Assembly (NCBI GenBank): GCA_007128075.1
Contig: SKYD01000095.1
Span: 1-12,248, forward strand
Direction: 5' to 3'
Source of the DNA: Thiorhodovibrio sp.
GTDB taxonomy: Bacteria; Pseudomonadota; Gammaproteobacteria; Chromatiales; Chromatiaceae
DNA: 12,248 nt
Shown here: in pieces, positions 1 to 7,364 of the stretch
Layout: each line of letters begins with the position of its first letter
Position numbering within the stretch: the first letter of the stretch is position 1
The notes under the pieces: generated by a model
Databases searched by the model: none
The model's input: only the letters and a program-made list of their open reading frames with translations
Told to the model about the DNA's origin: nothing
Translations under genes and position numbers: made by a program

Positions 1-387
1 AAGCGGCGCTGTGGCTGGCTGGATATGGTGGCACTGCGCCGCTCAATTAGCATCAACAGCGTTTCCGGGCTATGTATCACCAAGCTCGATGTGCTCGATG
101 GTCTGGAAACCTTGCGCATCTGCACCGGCTATGAGTTGGATGGCCAAGAACTCGACGCGCCACCCTTTGGCGCAGAGGCACTGGCGCAGGTGAAGCCGCG
201 CTATATTGAATTGCCCGGCTGGCCACAAGCAACCTGCCGCGTGTCGCGCTATGCTGACCTGCCAGCAGAGGCGCGGGCATATTTAGAGTGTATTGAACAG
301 CTCGCCCAATGCCCGATTGATTTGATCTCAACGGGCGCGGATCGCGCTCAAACTTTGGTGATACGGCATCCGTTTGATGCTTCTTGA
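1..387 (+). CDS. purA: Adenylosuccinate synthetase, C-terminal part (partial)
   Basis: The product joins IMP and aspartate using GTP to make adenylosuccinate, the first committed step to AMP in the cytoplasm. Only the last 128 codons lie in the window: the frame is open from base 1 and ends at TGA 385-387, so the start and the GTP-binding N-terminal two thirds are off the left edge. Diagnostic family stretches are visible: RRCGWLD near the start, SINSVSGLCITKLDVLDGLE (the conserved block that contributes to nucleotide binding), the YIELPGWP segment, and the C-terminal STGADRAQTLVIRHPFDAS, which matches the end of E. coli PurA (STGPDR...DPFDA) closely. An ATG at 25 is internal and is not the true start. 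No terminator is visible after the stop; oadG begins 35 bases later, so read-through into the oad genes is possible. Identity is secure; only completeness is lacking. Confidence 0.96.
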   Translation, partial: KRRCGWLDMVALRRSISINSVSGLCITKLDVLDGLETLRICTGYELDGQELDAPPFGAEALAQVKPRYIELPGWPQATCRVSRYADLPAEARAYLECIEQLAQCPIDLISTGADRAQTLVIRHPFDAS

Positions 388-422
388 TTAACGCGCCCGT
401 TTATTTGTAGGAATCGACGCGG

Positions 423-680
423 ATGGGAACTGTACTGATTGCAGAAGGCTTAACGCTAATGGGGATCGGGATGCTGATCGTCTTTAGCTTTTTGCTATTA
501 TTGGTGGTGCTGCTGCGTGCCATGTCGGCGCTGGCGGCACGCTTTGCTCCGGCAGAAACGCCTGCTGTGATCAGCCCTGCACCAGAATTAGACAACTATG
601 AACTGATTGTGGTGATCAGCGCGGCGATTGCACGCTATCGCGCTGGTCAATGTCATCGATTATCCTCTCATTGCCAATAA
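423..680 (+). CDS. oadG: Oxaloacetate decarboxylase gamma subunit (Na+ pump membrane subunit)
   Basis: This is the small membrane subunit of the oxaloacetate decarboxylase sodium pump; in the family it anchors the alpha subunit to the beta subunit and assists assembly, with the C-terminal tail touching alpha. The 85-residue protein has one hydrophobic helix at about residues 13-34 (GIGMLIVFSFLLLLVVLL), then an alanine/proline-rich linker (about 40-58) and a short tail with the family-like ELIVVISAAIARYRA. The length is normal for OadG. The ATG at 423 is preceded by AGGAA at 409-413 with a 9-base spacer, a good ribosome binding site. It is followed after 10 bases by oadA and then oadB, the usual gamma-alpha-beta order, which supports the call strongly because OadG sequences themselves are poorly conserved. 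The last residues (CHRLSSHCQ) are not family-typical but gamma tails vary. Confidence 0.88.
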   Translation: MGTVLIAEGLTLMGIGMLIVFSFLLLLVVLLRAMSALAARFAPAETPAVISPAPELDNYELIVVISAAIARYRAGQCHRLSSHCQ

Positions 681-690
681 AATCACACAC

Positions 691-2487
691 ATGAATCAGA
701 AAACACCACTGGGCATCACCGACCTTGTGCTGCGCGATGCACACCAATCACTGCTGGCGACACGGATGCGCATTGACGATATGTTGCCCATCGCGCCCAA
801 GCTTGATCAGATCGGGTTATGGTCACTGGAGACCTGGGGCGGGGCGACCTTTGATGCCTGTATCCGCTATCTGGGTGAAGACCCGTGGGAGCGGTTGCGC
901 CGGCTGAAAGCGGCAATGCCCAAGACGCGCCAGCAGATGCTGTTGCGTGGTCAGAATTTGCTCGGCTATCGCCATTATGCCGATGATGTGGTGGATGCCT
1001 TTGTCGAGCGGGCGGTGAAAAACGGCATCGATGTGTTTCGCATTTTTGATGCGATGAACGATATTCGCAATTTCAAACAGGCAGTCAAGGCAGCACTGGC
1101 GACAGGTGCCCACGCCCAAGGGGCGCTGTCGTATACCGTCAGCCCGGTGCATCATCTCGACTACTGGCTTGATCTGGCGCGGCAGCTTGAAGATTTAGGC
1201 TGTCATTCGATTGCGATCAAGGACATGGCAGGGCTGTTGCGTCCCTATGATGCCGAGGAGCTGGTTGGGCGGCTCAAAGAAGTCTGTGAGGTGCCGATTG
1301 CGCTGCACTGTCATGCCACGACCGGGCTGAGTACCTCGACCATCGTCAAGGCGGCTGAGGCAGGGGTTGATATCGTCGATACCGCAATCTCGTCGATGAG
1401 CATGACCTATGGCCATTCGCCGACCGAGTCCGTGGTGGCAATTTTTGAGGGCACCTCCCGCGATACTGGGCTGAATATCAAGCTACTCGAAGAAATCGCC
1501 GCCTATTTCCGTGAGGTGCGCAAAAAATATGCTCGTTTTGAAGGGGCATTAAAAGGAGTCGATTCGCGCATTCTGGTTGCCCAGGTGCCTGGTGGGATGC
1601 TCACCAACATGGAAAACCAACTGCGTGAGCAAGGGGCAAGCGACCGGCTCGATGAGGTGCTTGAAGAGATTCCGCGAGTGCGTGAAGATTTGGGGCATAT
1701 TGCCCTGGTCACACCGACCTCACAGATTGTTGGCTCACAGGCGGTGTTAAATGTGCTCACTGGCGAGCGTTACAAAACCGTGACCACAGAGACCGCAGGG
1801 GTGCTCAAGGGGGCTTATGGCTCGACCCCGGCACCTGTCAACAGCGCCTTGCAAGCACAGGTGCTCAATGGCGAGGAACCGATTCGCTGCCGCCCGGCGG
1901 ATCTGATCGAAGATGAGCTGGCGCGGCTGACCAAAGAGCTGAACGATTTGGCAACAGAGCGCGGCTTTGCACTCGCCAAAGAAGCAGTCGATGATGTCAT
2001 CACCTATGCCATGTTCCCGCAAATTGGGCTTAAATTTCTCGAAAATCGCGGCAATGCCGCAGCATTTGAGTCACCGCCCTGGGAGCTAGATGCCCAAGAA
2101 AAGCAAGCGGTCATAGAACAGACGACCACGCCGTCGTTGGCTCCAGTGCCCAGCATGCCTGAGCGTTATCAGATTGATGTTAATGGTAAAAGTTATCATG
2201 TGGTGGTGACTCCCGAGGGCGCGATCACTGATCTAACTCCAGCATCACAGCCGACTCCAGCAGCGAGTAGCACCGCTCAGGTGCTTGAGGCACCGCTGGC
2301 AGGTAACATCGTGCGTCTTAATGTTCAGCCTGGGCATCAGGTCGCTGCGGGCGATGTGCTGTTGGTACTTGAGGCAATGAAGATGGAAACTGAGGTGCGT
2401 GCCTCAGTGGCTGGCACAGTGCGTGAGATTCATGTCAGACCAGGGGACGCAGTGACGCTGGGTGCGCCCTTGTTGGTGTTAGGCTAA
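691..2487 (+). CDS. oadA: Oxaloacetate decarboxylase alpha subunit (biotin-dependent carboxyltransferase)
   Basis: The alpha subunit transfers the C4 carboxyl of oxaloacetate to biotin, releasing pyruvate; carboxybiotin is then decarboxylated by OadB, driving Na+ export. The 598-residue protein shows the full architecture. An HMGL-like carboxyltransferase barrel begins with ITDLVLRDAHQSLLATR (metal ligand D16), followed by GGATFD, the IKDMAGLL segment (K177, the carbamylated lysine of the family) and the HCHATTG metal ligands (H206, H208). A PYC/OadA conserved domain spans roughly 280-465. A Pro/Ala/Ser/Thr-rich linker lies near 515-530, containing a short 18-base-period repeat (ACTCCAGCA at 2236 and 2254). 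Last comes a biotinyl domain with EAMKMETE, biotin attachment at K564. The start at 691 gives the canonical N terminus; the frame also opens at ATG 628, but that adds 21 residues overlapping oadG and is unlikely. No clear Shine-Dalgarno precedes 691, so translation may be coupled to oadG. Methylmalonyl-CoA or malonate decarboxylases are excluded by this domain order. Confidence 0.95.
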   Translation: MNQKTPLGITDLVLRDAHQSLLATRMRIDDMLPIAPKLDQIGLWSLETWGGATFDACIRYLGEDPWERLRRLKAAMPKTRQQMLLRGQNLLGYRHYADDVVDAFVERAVKNGIDVFRIFDAMNDIRNFKQAVKAALATGAHAQGALSYTVSPVHHLDYWLDLARQLEDLGCHSIAIKDMAGLLRPYDAEELVGRLKEVCEVPIALHCHATTGLSTSTIVKAAEAGVDIVDTAISSMSMTYGHSPTESVVAIFEGTSRDTGLNIKLLEEIAAYFREVRKKYARFEGALKGVDSRILVAQVPGGMLTNMENQLREQGASDRLDEVLEEIPRVREDLGHIALVTPTSQIVGSQAVLNVLTGERYKTVTTETAGVLKGAYGSTPAPVNSALQAQVLNGEEPIRCRPADLIEDELARLTKELNDLATERGFALAKEAVDDVITYAMFPQIGLKFLENRGNAAAFESPPWELDAQEKQAVIEQTTTPSLAPVPSMPERYQIDVNGKSYHVVVTPEGAITDLTPASQPTPAASSTAQVLEAPLAGNIVRLNVQPGHQVAAGDVLLVLEAMKMETEVRASVAGTVREIHVRPGDAVTLGAPLLVLG

Positions 2488-2490
2488 CCA

Positions 2491-3633
2491 ATGGACGAGT
2501 TGCTCAGGCTATGGGCATCGATGGGCATTCCCAATTTCACTTGGGAACAGCTCGTGATGATGAGCATTAGCGCCCTGCTCCTTTATCTTGCGATTGCCAA
2601 AAAATTCGAGCCATTACTGCTGGTGCCGATTGGGTTTGGCGCATTATTGAGCAACATCCCCCTGACAGGCATCGGTGGCCCCGATGGCATGTTTGGTCAG
2701 ATTTATGCCATTGGCATCGAGACCGGCATCTTCCCACTGTTGATCTTTATGGGGGTTGGGGCGCTGACTGATTTTGGTGCGCTCATTGCCCGCCCCTCGA
2801 CCTTATTGCTGGGGGCTGCGGCACAATTTGGCATCTTTGCCACCTTGCTCGGTGCGGTGGCGCTGCATTTCTTGCCCGGGATGAACCTGAATTTCACCCT
2901 CGAAGAGGCCTCGGCGATTGCCATTATTGGCGGAGCTGATGGGCCGACGGCGATTTTTCTCGCCTCGCGGCTGGCTCCGGATTTGCTGGGTGCGATTGCG
3001 GTGGCGGCTTATTCTTACATGGCGCTGGTGCCGATTATTCAGCCACCGATCATGCGGCTACTGACGACTCAAAAAGAGCGGGCGGTGGTCATGCAGCAAC
3101 TGCGGCCAGTGTCGCATTTAGAGCGCATTTTATTCCCGTTTGTGGTGCTATTTTTGTGTGCTCTGTTGCTGCCCTCGGCGGCTCCGCTGATCGGGATGCT
3201 GACCTTTGGCAATCTGCTGCGCGAAGCAGGCGTTGTGGAACGCCTCAGTCGTGCGGCTCAAAACGAGATTATCAATATTGTCACCATCATGCTCGGGCTG
3301 GCGGTTGGCTCGCGGCTCTCTGGAGATCGCTTTTTAACCATTGAAACCTTGGGCATTTTATTGCTCGGCGCCTTGGCATTCTGTATTGGCACTGCAACCG
3401 GAGTGATCATGGGCAAGATTATGTATCGGGTGACTGGCGGCAAGGTCAATCCCTTAATTGGAGCCGCTGGAGTCTCGGCAGTGCCAATGGCAGCGCGAGT
3501 TGTCAATAAGGTGGGGCTGGAGGCCAATCCGCATAATTTTCTGCTCATGCACGCCATGGGGCCGAATGTTGCTGGGGTGATTGGCTCGGCAGTCACAGCA
3601 GGGGTGTTGTTAGCGCTTGCGGGGCAGCCTTGA
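2491..3633 (+). CDS. oadB: Oxaloacetate decarboxylase beta subunit (Na+-translocating membrane decarboxylase)
   Basis: OadB is the polytopic inner-membrane subunit that decarboxylates carboxybiotin and couples this to sodium export. The 380-residue protein is hydrophobic throughout with about nine membrane segments. The residues shown to matter for Na+ coupling in Klebsiella OadB can be placed by spacing: the GGADGPT motif with D150, Y176 exactly 26 residues later, and the segment starting NPLIGAAGVSAVPMAARVVN with N320, G324, S329 and R336, whose 4-9-16 spacing equals that of Klebsiella N373/G377/S382/R389. It is about 50 residues shorter than the Klebsiella protein. The ATG at 2491 follows the oadA stop by 3 bases, with AGG at 2481-2483 as a weak ribosome binding site. 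The TGA stop (3631-3633) lies inside a TTGACA hexamer that may be the -35 of the yceD promoter. Related beta subunits of methylmalonyl-CoA or glutaconyl-CoA decarboxylase look alike; the OadG/OadA context favours oxaloacetate. Confidence 0.94.
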   Translation: MDELLRLWASMGIPNFTWEQLVMMSISALLLYLAIAKKFEPLLLVPIGFGALLSNIPLTGIGGPDGMFGQIYAIGIETGIFPLLIFMGVGALTDFGALIARPSTLLLGAAAQFGIFATLLGAVALHFLPGMNLNFTLEEASAIAIIGGADGPTAIFLASRLAPDLLGAIAVAAYSYMALVPIIQPPIMRLLTTQKERAVVMQQLRPVSHLERILFPFVVLFLCALLLPSAAPLIGMLTFGNLLREAGVVERLSRAAQNEIINIVTIMLGLAVGSRLSGDRFLTIETLGILLLGALAFCIGTATGVIMGKIMYRVTGGKVNPLIGAAGVSAVPMAARVVNKVGLEANPHNFLLMHAMGPNVAGVIGSAVTAGVLLALAGQP

Positions 3634-3659
3634 CAATCCTCTGGTTTTATAATTAGAAT
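3630..3659 (+). promoter_or_regulatory. Candidate sigma-70 promoter for yceD-rpmF
   Basis: A consensus -35 hexamer TTGACA lies at 3630-3635, overlapping the oadB stop codon. Eighteen bases downstream is TAGAAT (3654-3659, five of six consensus bases). A perfect TATAAT also lies at 3648-3653, but only 12 bases from the TTGACA, too close for normal sigma-70 pairing, and it lacks the extended -10 TG. Either -10 would place the transcript start within about 3-9 bases of the yceD ATG at 3669. The existence of a promoter here fits the usual independent transcription of yceD-rpmF; the exact -10 is inference. Confidence 0.55.
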
Positions 3660-3668
3660 TGTAGGCTT

Positions 3669-4184
3669 ATGTCGATTGATTTGCCTTTGCTGCTCGATCC
3701 ACTGCGGGCGACTCGTCACTGCGAGCACTATGCGGGCAGTTTAGAGTTGCAATGCTGTGAGCGGCTCACGCCTGTGCTGGCGCGAAGCGATGGCGTGATG
3801 GAGTATCAACTGGTGTTTGGGGTTGATAACGACCGTCGCAGTGTGATCAAGGGCTGGGTCAAAGCCTCTTTATGGCTGCAATGTCAGCGCTGTCTTGAGC
3901 CATTCCCATTTCCAGTTCATAGCACAATCGCGCTGGCTGTGGTAAAGGGTCTGGATGAGGCAGAGCGGCTGCCTGAGGTCTATGATCCCGTGCTCATCGA
4001 CGACCAGCCGCTGCGCCCTCAGTTGTTGCTAGAGGATGAATTATTGCTGGCAGTGCCCGTGGTGCCACGCCATGAAGACGGCATGTGTCAGCCACCAATT
4101 GATACCCAAACCAAACCGCCAGCGGATGAACAGCACCCATTTGCCGATTTAGCGCAGTGGCATGCGGCTCGCCGCTCGACTTAA
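3669..4184 (+). CDS. yceD: YceD/DUF177 family protein, 23S rRNA accumulation factor
   Basis: YceD (DUF177) is a conserved protein almost always encoded just before rpmF and linked to accumulation of 23S rRNA and large-subunit assembly; its exact biochemical activity is not established. The 171-residue product has the family hallmarks: the N-terminal LPLLLDPLRA (compare LPLTLDPVR in E. coli), a C-x2-C pair in LQCQRCLEPF (C72, C75), the acidic LLLEDELLLAVPVVPRHE stretch in the C-terminal half, and a final HPFADLAQW resembling the E. coli NPFAVLASL ending. The alignment with E. coli from the first residues supports ATG 3669 as the start. The ATG has no good Shine-Dalgarno (only AGG at 3663-3665, too close), which fits a very short leader if the promoter at 3630-3659 is real. 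rpmF follows after 52 bases, and the pair is expected to be co-transcribed. Confidence 0.92.
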   Translation: MSIDLPLLLDPLRATRHCEHYAGSLELQCCERLTPVLARSDGVMEYQLVFGVDNDRRSVIKGWVKASLWLQCQRCLEPFPFPVHSTIALAVVKGLDEAERLPEVYDPVLIDDQPLRPQLLLEDELLLAVPVVPRHEDGMCQPPIDTQTKPPADEQHPFADLAQWHAARRST

Positions 4185-4236
4185 AATGAATCTATTATTC
4201 GGCGAATCTTTAATCAGATCGTCGCGGAGCATATTT

Positions 4237-4413
4237 ATGGCTGTTCAACAAAATCGTAAAACGCCCTCGAAACGCGGCATGCGGCGCTCGCATGACGCAC
4301 TTTCGCGTCCCACGCTGTCAATTTCCTACCGCGGTGAGCTGCATCGTCGCCATCATGTTAGTCCCGATGGCTATTACCGTGGGCGGCAAGTCATTGTTAA
4401 AAATAGCACCTAA
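4237..4413 (+). CDS. rpmF: 50S ribosomal protein L32
   Basis: L32 is a small structural protein of the large ribosomal subunit. The 58-residue sequence begins [20 protein letters not shown], nearly the same as E. coli L32 ([20 protein letters not shown]), and ends with [20 protein letters not shown], also family-typical. It is strongly basic and has no zinc-binding CxxC pairs, so it is the cysteine-free form. The reading frame is open further upstream to an ATG at 4162, but those extra 25 codons overlap yceD and are not conserved; ATG 4237 has GGAG at 4226-4229 with a 7-base spacer and gives the canonical N terminus. It sits between yceD and plsX, the standard arrangement. Highly expressed ribosomal genes usually have strong translation signals, which this one has, in contrast to yceD and plsX on either side. 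Confidence 0.98.
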   Translation: [58 protein letters not shown]

Positions 4414-4434
4414 CCCCGTCTTGCGTTGAATACT

Positions 4435-5454
4435 GTGACTGGGTCTTTCACAATCGCGCTTGATGCGATGGGCGGTGATCATGGACCGCAAGTCATCGTT
4501 CCCGCCGCCCTCAATTTTTTGCGCAACAGCAAGGATACGGCGTTGATTTTGGTGGGGCGCGAGGAGGCATTGCGACCCTATTTAGCAAAGCCCCATCCTC
4601 GGCTGCACATTCATCATGCCTCGCAAGAGGTGGCGATGGATGAGTTGCCCTCCAAGGCGCTGCGCAACAAAAAAGATTCATCCATGCGGGTGGCGCTTGA
4701 TCTGGTCAAACAGGGCAAGGCGAATGCCTGTGTCAGTGCTGGCAATACTGGTGCGCTGATGGCAACCGCACGATTTGTGCTAAAAACCCTGCCTCATGTT
4801 GATCGCCCAGCGATTATGACTGCGGTGCCATCGAAAACTGGGCAAACCCACATGCTCGATTTGGGGGCAAATGTCGATTGCACTGCCGAGCATCTGTTTC
4901 AGTTTGCGGTGATGGGCAATGAGCTGGTGCGGGCGGTGACTGGGCTCGATGCGCCTCGTGTTGGGCTGCTCAACATCGGTGCTGAAGAAATCAAGGGCAA
5001 TGATCAGGTGCGCGCCGCCCATGAATTTTTAAGTCAAAGCGCACTCAATTACATTGGCTATGTTGAGGGCGATGACATCTATCTGGGTCAGGTCGATGTG
5101 GTGGTCTGTGACGGCTTTGTCGGCAATGTGGCACTGAAAACCAGCGAAGGCGTTGCCAAGCTCCTCGCGCATTTGCTCAAACAACATTTTCGTCATAATT
5201 TGCTCACGCGGCTGTCCGGGCTGGTTGCTTTGCCCGTGCTCAACCGCTTCCGCAAAGCGGTGGATCCACGCCGCTACAATGGGGCGAGTCTGCTGGGTTT
5301 GCGTGGCATTGTGATCAAAAGTCACGGCGGTGCGGATGTGCTCTCGTTTGAGAACGCCATTCACATTGCCAAGAAAGAAATTTTGTGCAATATCCCAGAG
5401 CGCATTGAGCATCAGGTGGCCGCTCATTTTGTTACGCCCGAGTCAAGCGAATGA
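4435..5454 (+). CDS. plsX: Phosphate acyltransferase PlsX
   Basis: PlsX converts acyl-ACP and phosphate to acyl-phosphate, the acyl donor for PlsY in the first step of phosphatidic-acid synthesis; it is a peripheral membrane enzyme. Family blocks are present in order: IALDAMGGDHGP at the N terminus, VSAGNTGALMA, MLDLGANVDC, LLNIGAEEIKGND, VCDGFVGNVALK and GLRGIVIKSHGGA. The length of about 340 residues is normal. The start is uncertain because there is no in-frame ATG: GTG 4435 puts the conserved LDAMGGD at the same distance from the N terminus as in E. coli and is preferred here, while TTG 4426 would add three residues. Neither has a visible Shine-Dalgarno, and rpmF ends only 12-21 bases upstream, so translation is probably re-initiation or coupled to rpmF. 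The stop overlaps the fabH start by four bases (ATGA 5451-5454). Confidence 0.95.
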   Translation: MTGSFTIALDAMGGDHGPQVIVPAALNFLRNSKDTALILVGREEALRPYLAKPHPRLHIHHASQEVAMDELPSKALRNKKDSSMRVALDLVKQGKANACVSAGNTGALMATARFVLKTLPHVDRPAIMTAVPSKTGQTHMLDLGANVDCTAEHLFQFAVMGNELVRAVTGLDAPRVGLLNIGAEEIKGNDQVRAAHEFLSQSALNYIGYVEGDDIYLGQVDVVVCDGFVGNVALKTSEGVAKLLAHLLKQHFRHNLLTRLSGLVALPVLNRFRKAVDPRRYNGASLLGLRGIVIKSHGGADVLSFENAIHIAKKEILCNIPERIEHQVAAHFVTPESSE

Positions 5455-6407
5455 CCTATTCGCGGATTATCGGAACCGGCGGCTATCTTCCGGACAAGGT
5501 GCTGACCAATCGCGATCTGGAGCTGATGGTCGATACCAACGATGCCTGGATTCGTGAGCGCACCGGCATCCGTCAGCGCCATATCGTCAGCGAGGGCGAA
5601 ACCTGCGTTGACCTTGCCGAACAAGCCGCAAGGCGGGCGATCAAGGCTGCGGAGATTGACCCGACGACGCTTGATCTGATCATTGTTGCCACCACCACCC
5701 CCGATCAAACCTTTCCCAGCAACGCCTGTTTGTTGCAAAGTCGGCTCGATATTCATGGCTGTCCGGCGTTTGATTTACAAGCGGTTTGCACGGGCTTTGT
5801 TTATGCCTTGGGGGTTGCCGATCAATTTATCCGCACCGGCAGCGCCAAACGGGCGCTGGTGGTCGGTGCTGAAACGCTGTCGCGCATTGTTGACTGGACA
5901 GATCGCGGCACCTGTGTGTTATTTGGCGACGGTGCCGGGGCGGTGGTTCTCGAAGCGGTTGATGCCCCGGGGATTATCTCCTCGCATCTCCATGCCGATG
6001 GTGCTTATCGTTCACTGTTGCAGGTGCCAGCAGGCATTGGCAACGATGCCACCGGCTCGCCCTATATCGAGATGAAAGGCAACGAGGTGTTTCGGGTCGC
6101 AGTGACTACCTTGGGGCGGATTGTTGATGAAACCCTCAACGCCAATGGCTTAACCCGTGCTGACATCGACTGGCTGGTGCCACATCAAGCCAATGTACGG
6201 ATTATCCAGGCCACCGCCCGCAAGCTCGATCTCGACATGGAACAGGTGGTGATGACAGTTGATCAACATGGCAACACCTCGGCGGCCTCAATTCCGCTGG
6301 CGTTTGATCAGGCCGTGCGCGATGGACGCATCCAGCGCGGTCAAACCGTGTTGATGGAGGCGTTTGGCGGTGGCTTCACCTGGGGCTCGGTGTTGTTGCG
6401 CTACTGA
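5451..6407 (+). CDS. fabH: Beta-ketoacyl-ACP synthase III
   Basis: FabH starts fatty acid synthesis by condensing acetyl-CoA with malonyl-ACP to acetoacetyl-ACP in the cytoplasm. The 318-residue protein is full length and carries the complete catalytic triad: C113 in LQAVCTGF, H245 in WLVPHQANVR and N275 in DQHGNTSAAS, each one residue off the E. coli numbering. Other family landmarks are IIGTGGYLPDKVLTN, the DRGTCVLFGDGAGAVVLE loop, HLHADG, and the C-terminal EAFGGGFTWGSVLLRY. A phenylalanine (F88 in QTFPSNA) lies where E. coli F87 limits the primer pocket, suggesting an acetyl-CoA-type, straight-chain enzyme; this is inference from one residue. The start ATG at 5451 overlaps the plsX stop in an ATGA junction, so translation is likely coupled. 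It is followed by fabD after a few bases, the normal operon order. Confidence 0.97.
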   Translation: MTYSRIIGTGGYLPDKVLTNRDLELMVDTNDAWIRERTGIRQRHIVSEGETCVDLAEQAARRAIKAAEIDPTTLDLIIVATTTPDQTFPSNACLLQSRLDIHGCPAFDLQAVCTGFVYALGVADQFIRTGSAKRALVVGAETLSRIVDWTDRGTCVLFGDGAGAVVLEAVDAPGIISSHLHADGAYRSLLQVPAGIGNDATGSPYIEMKGNEVFRVAVTTLGRIVDETLNANGLTRADIDWLVPHQANVRIIQATARKLDLDMEQVVMTVDQHGNTSAASIPLAFDQAVRDGRIQRGQTVLMEAFGGGFTWGSVLLRY

Positions 6408-6423
6408 TTTTTTGATGAATTCA

Positions 6424-7359
6424 ATGAAACATTCACTCGCATTTGTTTTCCCCGGGCAAGGCTCGCAATCTCAGGGCATGTTAGCCGAGTTGGCAGCCGC
6501 CTGGCCGCAGGTTGAGGCGACCTTTGCCGAGGTCTCAGAGTATGTTGGGTGTGATCTGTGGGCGCTGGTCAATGAAGGACCGCTAGAGACGCTCAATCAA
6601 ACCGAAAACACCCAGCCGGCGATGTTGGCGGCAGGGGTGGCGGTGTGGCGCTGTTGGCAAGCGGCGGATGGTCCAAATCCTCGCCTGATGGCTGGGCATA
6701 GTCTGGGTGAATACAGTGCCCTGGTCGCTGCGGGTGCCTTGTCATTGCCAGATGCCGCAACGCTGGTTGCTGAACGGGCGCGTGCTATGCAGGCAGCCGT
6801 TGCCCCCGAGGCGGGGGCGATGGCAGCTCTCATCGGGCTTGATGATGCCACGGTGATTACATTGTGTGCAGAACAGGCCAACGGCGAAGTGCTCGAAGCG
6901 GTTAATTTTAATGCCCCAGGTCAGGTGGTGATTGCTGGTGAGCGCCCGGCCGTGGAGCGCGCCCTGGCTGCCGCTAAAAGTGCTGGAGCAAAACGGGTGC
7001 TGTTGTTGGCAGTCAGCGTTCCCTCGCACTGTGCGCTGATGCGCCCGGCAGCCGAGGTGCTGCACACTGCGCTTGCCGACTGTGTCATTCAAGCCCCAGC
7101 GATTCCAGTGCTGCATAATGTGCATGCGGCTCCAGTCACCGATCCGCAAGGCATTCGCGAGATTTTGGCGCAACAGCTTTACTCGCCGGTGCGCTGGGTT
7201 GAGACCATCCAGGCAATGGCCAAGCAAGGTGTGCAGCAGATCATTGAGGCTGGCCCTGGTAAGGCCTTAACCGGCTTAAATAAGCGCATCGACAAAACCC
7301 TAACAACCTATCCGGTGTTTGATCCTGAGGGACTGACGGCGGCTTTCGCGGAGGTGTAA
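6424..7359 (+). CDS. fabD: Malonyl-CoA:ACP transacylase
   Basis: FabD loads malonyl groups from CoA onto ACP, giving the extender substrate for FabH and FabF. The 311-residue sequence contains the FVFPGQGSQ oxyanion motif (Q12), the nucleophile motif GHSLGEYSALVA (S93), the malonate-binding arginine (R118 in AERARAMQ) and the catalytic histidine in SVPSHCALM (H202). All are one position past the E. coli numbers (Q11, S92, R117, H201), which is the reason for choosing ATG 6424. ATG 6415 in the same frame would add only Met-Asn-Ser and cannot be ruled out; the frame is open back to 6364, but that overlaps fabH. Neither start has a clear Shine-Dalgarno. The gene's 3' end carries the strong ribosome binding site of fabG, linking the two. 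Confidence 0.95.
   Translation: MKHSLAFVFPGQGSQSQGMLAELAAAWPQVEATFAEVSEYVGCDLWALVNEGPLETLNQTENTQPAMLAAGVAVWRCWQAADGPNPRLMAGHSLGEYSALVAAGALSLPDAATLVAERARAMQAAVAPEAGAMAALIGLDDATVITLCAEQANGEVLEAVNFNAPGQVVIAGERPAVERALAAAKSAGAKRVLLLAVSVPSHCALMRPAAEVLHTALADCVIQAPAIPVLHNVHAAPVTDPQGIREILAQQLYSPVRWVETIQAMAKQGVQQIIEAGPGKALTGLNKRIDKTLTTYPVFDPEGLTAAFAEV
7350..7356 (+). promoter_or_regulatory. Strong Shine-Dalgarno of fabG inside the end of fabD
   Basis: GGAGGTG lies ten bases (from its core GGAGG) upstream of ATG 7365, straddling the last codons of fabD (stop TAA 7357-7359). It is the best ribosome binding site in the window and decides the fabG start; it also means ribosomes ending fabD pass over the fabG initiation region. 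Confidence 0.8.
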
Positions 7360-7364
7360 GTAAC

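Noticed and set aside
628..690. Upstream ATG extending OadA by 21 residues into oadG
   Set aside because: The canonical OadA N terminus starts at 691, and the extension overlaps the end of oadG without conservation.
2236..2262. ACTCCAGCA repeated with an 18-base period in oadA
   Set aside because: It encodes the Pro/Ala/Thr linker before the biotinyl domain, where low-complexity repeats are normal.
3630..3653. TTGACA plus perfect TATAAT as a single promoter
   Set aside because: The 12-base spacer is too short for normal sigma-70 binding; TAGAAT at 3654 with 18 bases is the better partner for that -35.
3258..3728. Minus-strand open frame (156 codons) opposite the oadB-yceD junction
   Set aside because: It is antisense to conserved coding sequence on both sides of the junction and has no recognisable motif.
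6742..7227. Minus-strand open frame (161 codons) opposite fabD
   Set aside because: It is wholly inside fabD on the other strand, with cysteine- and histidine-rich, non-protein-like translation.
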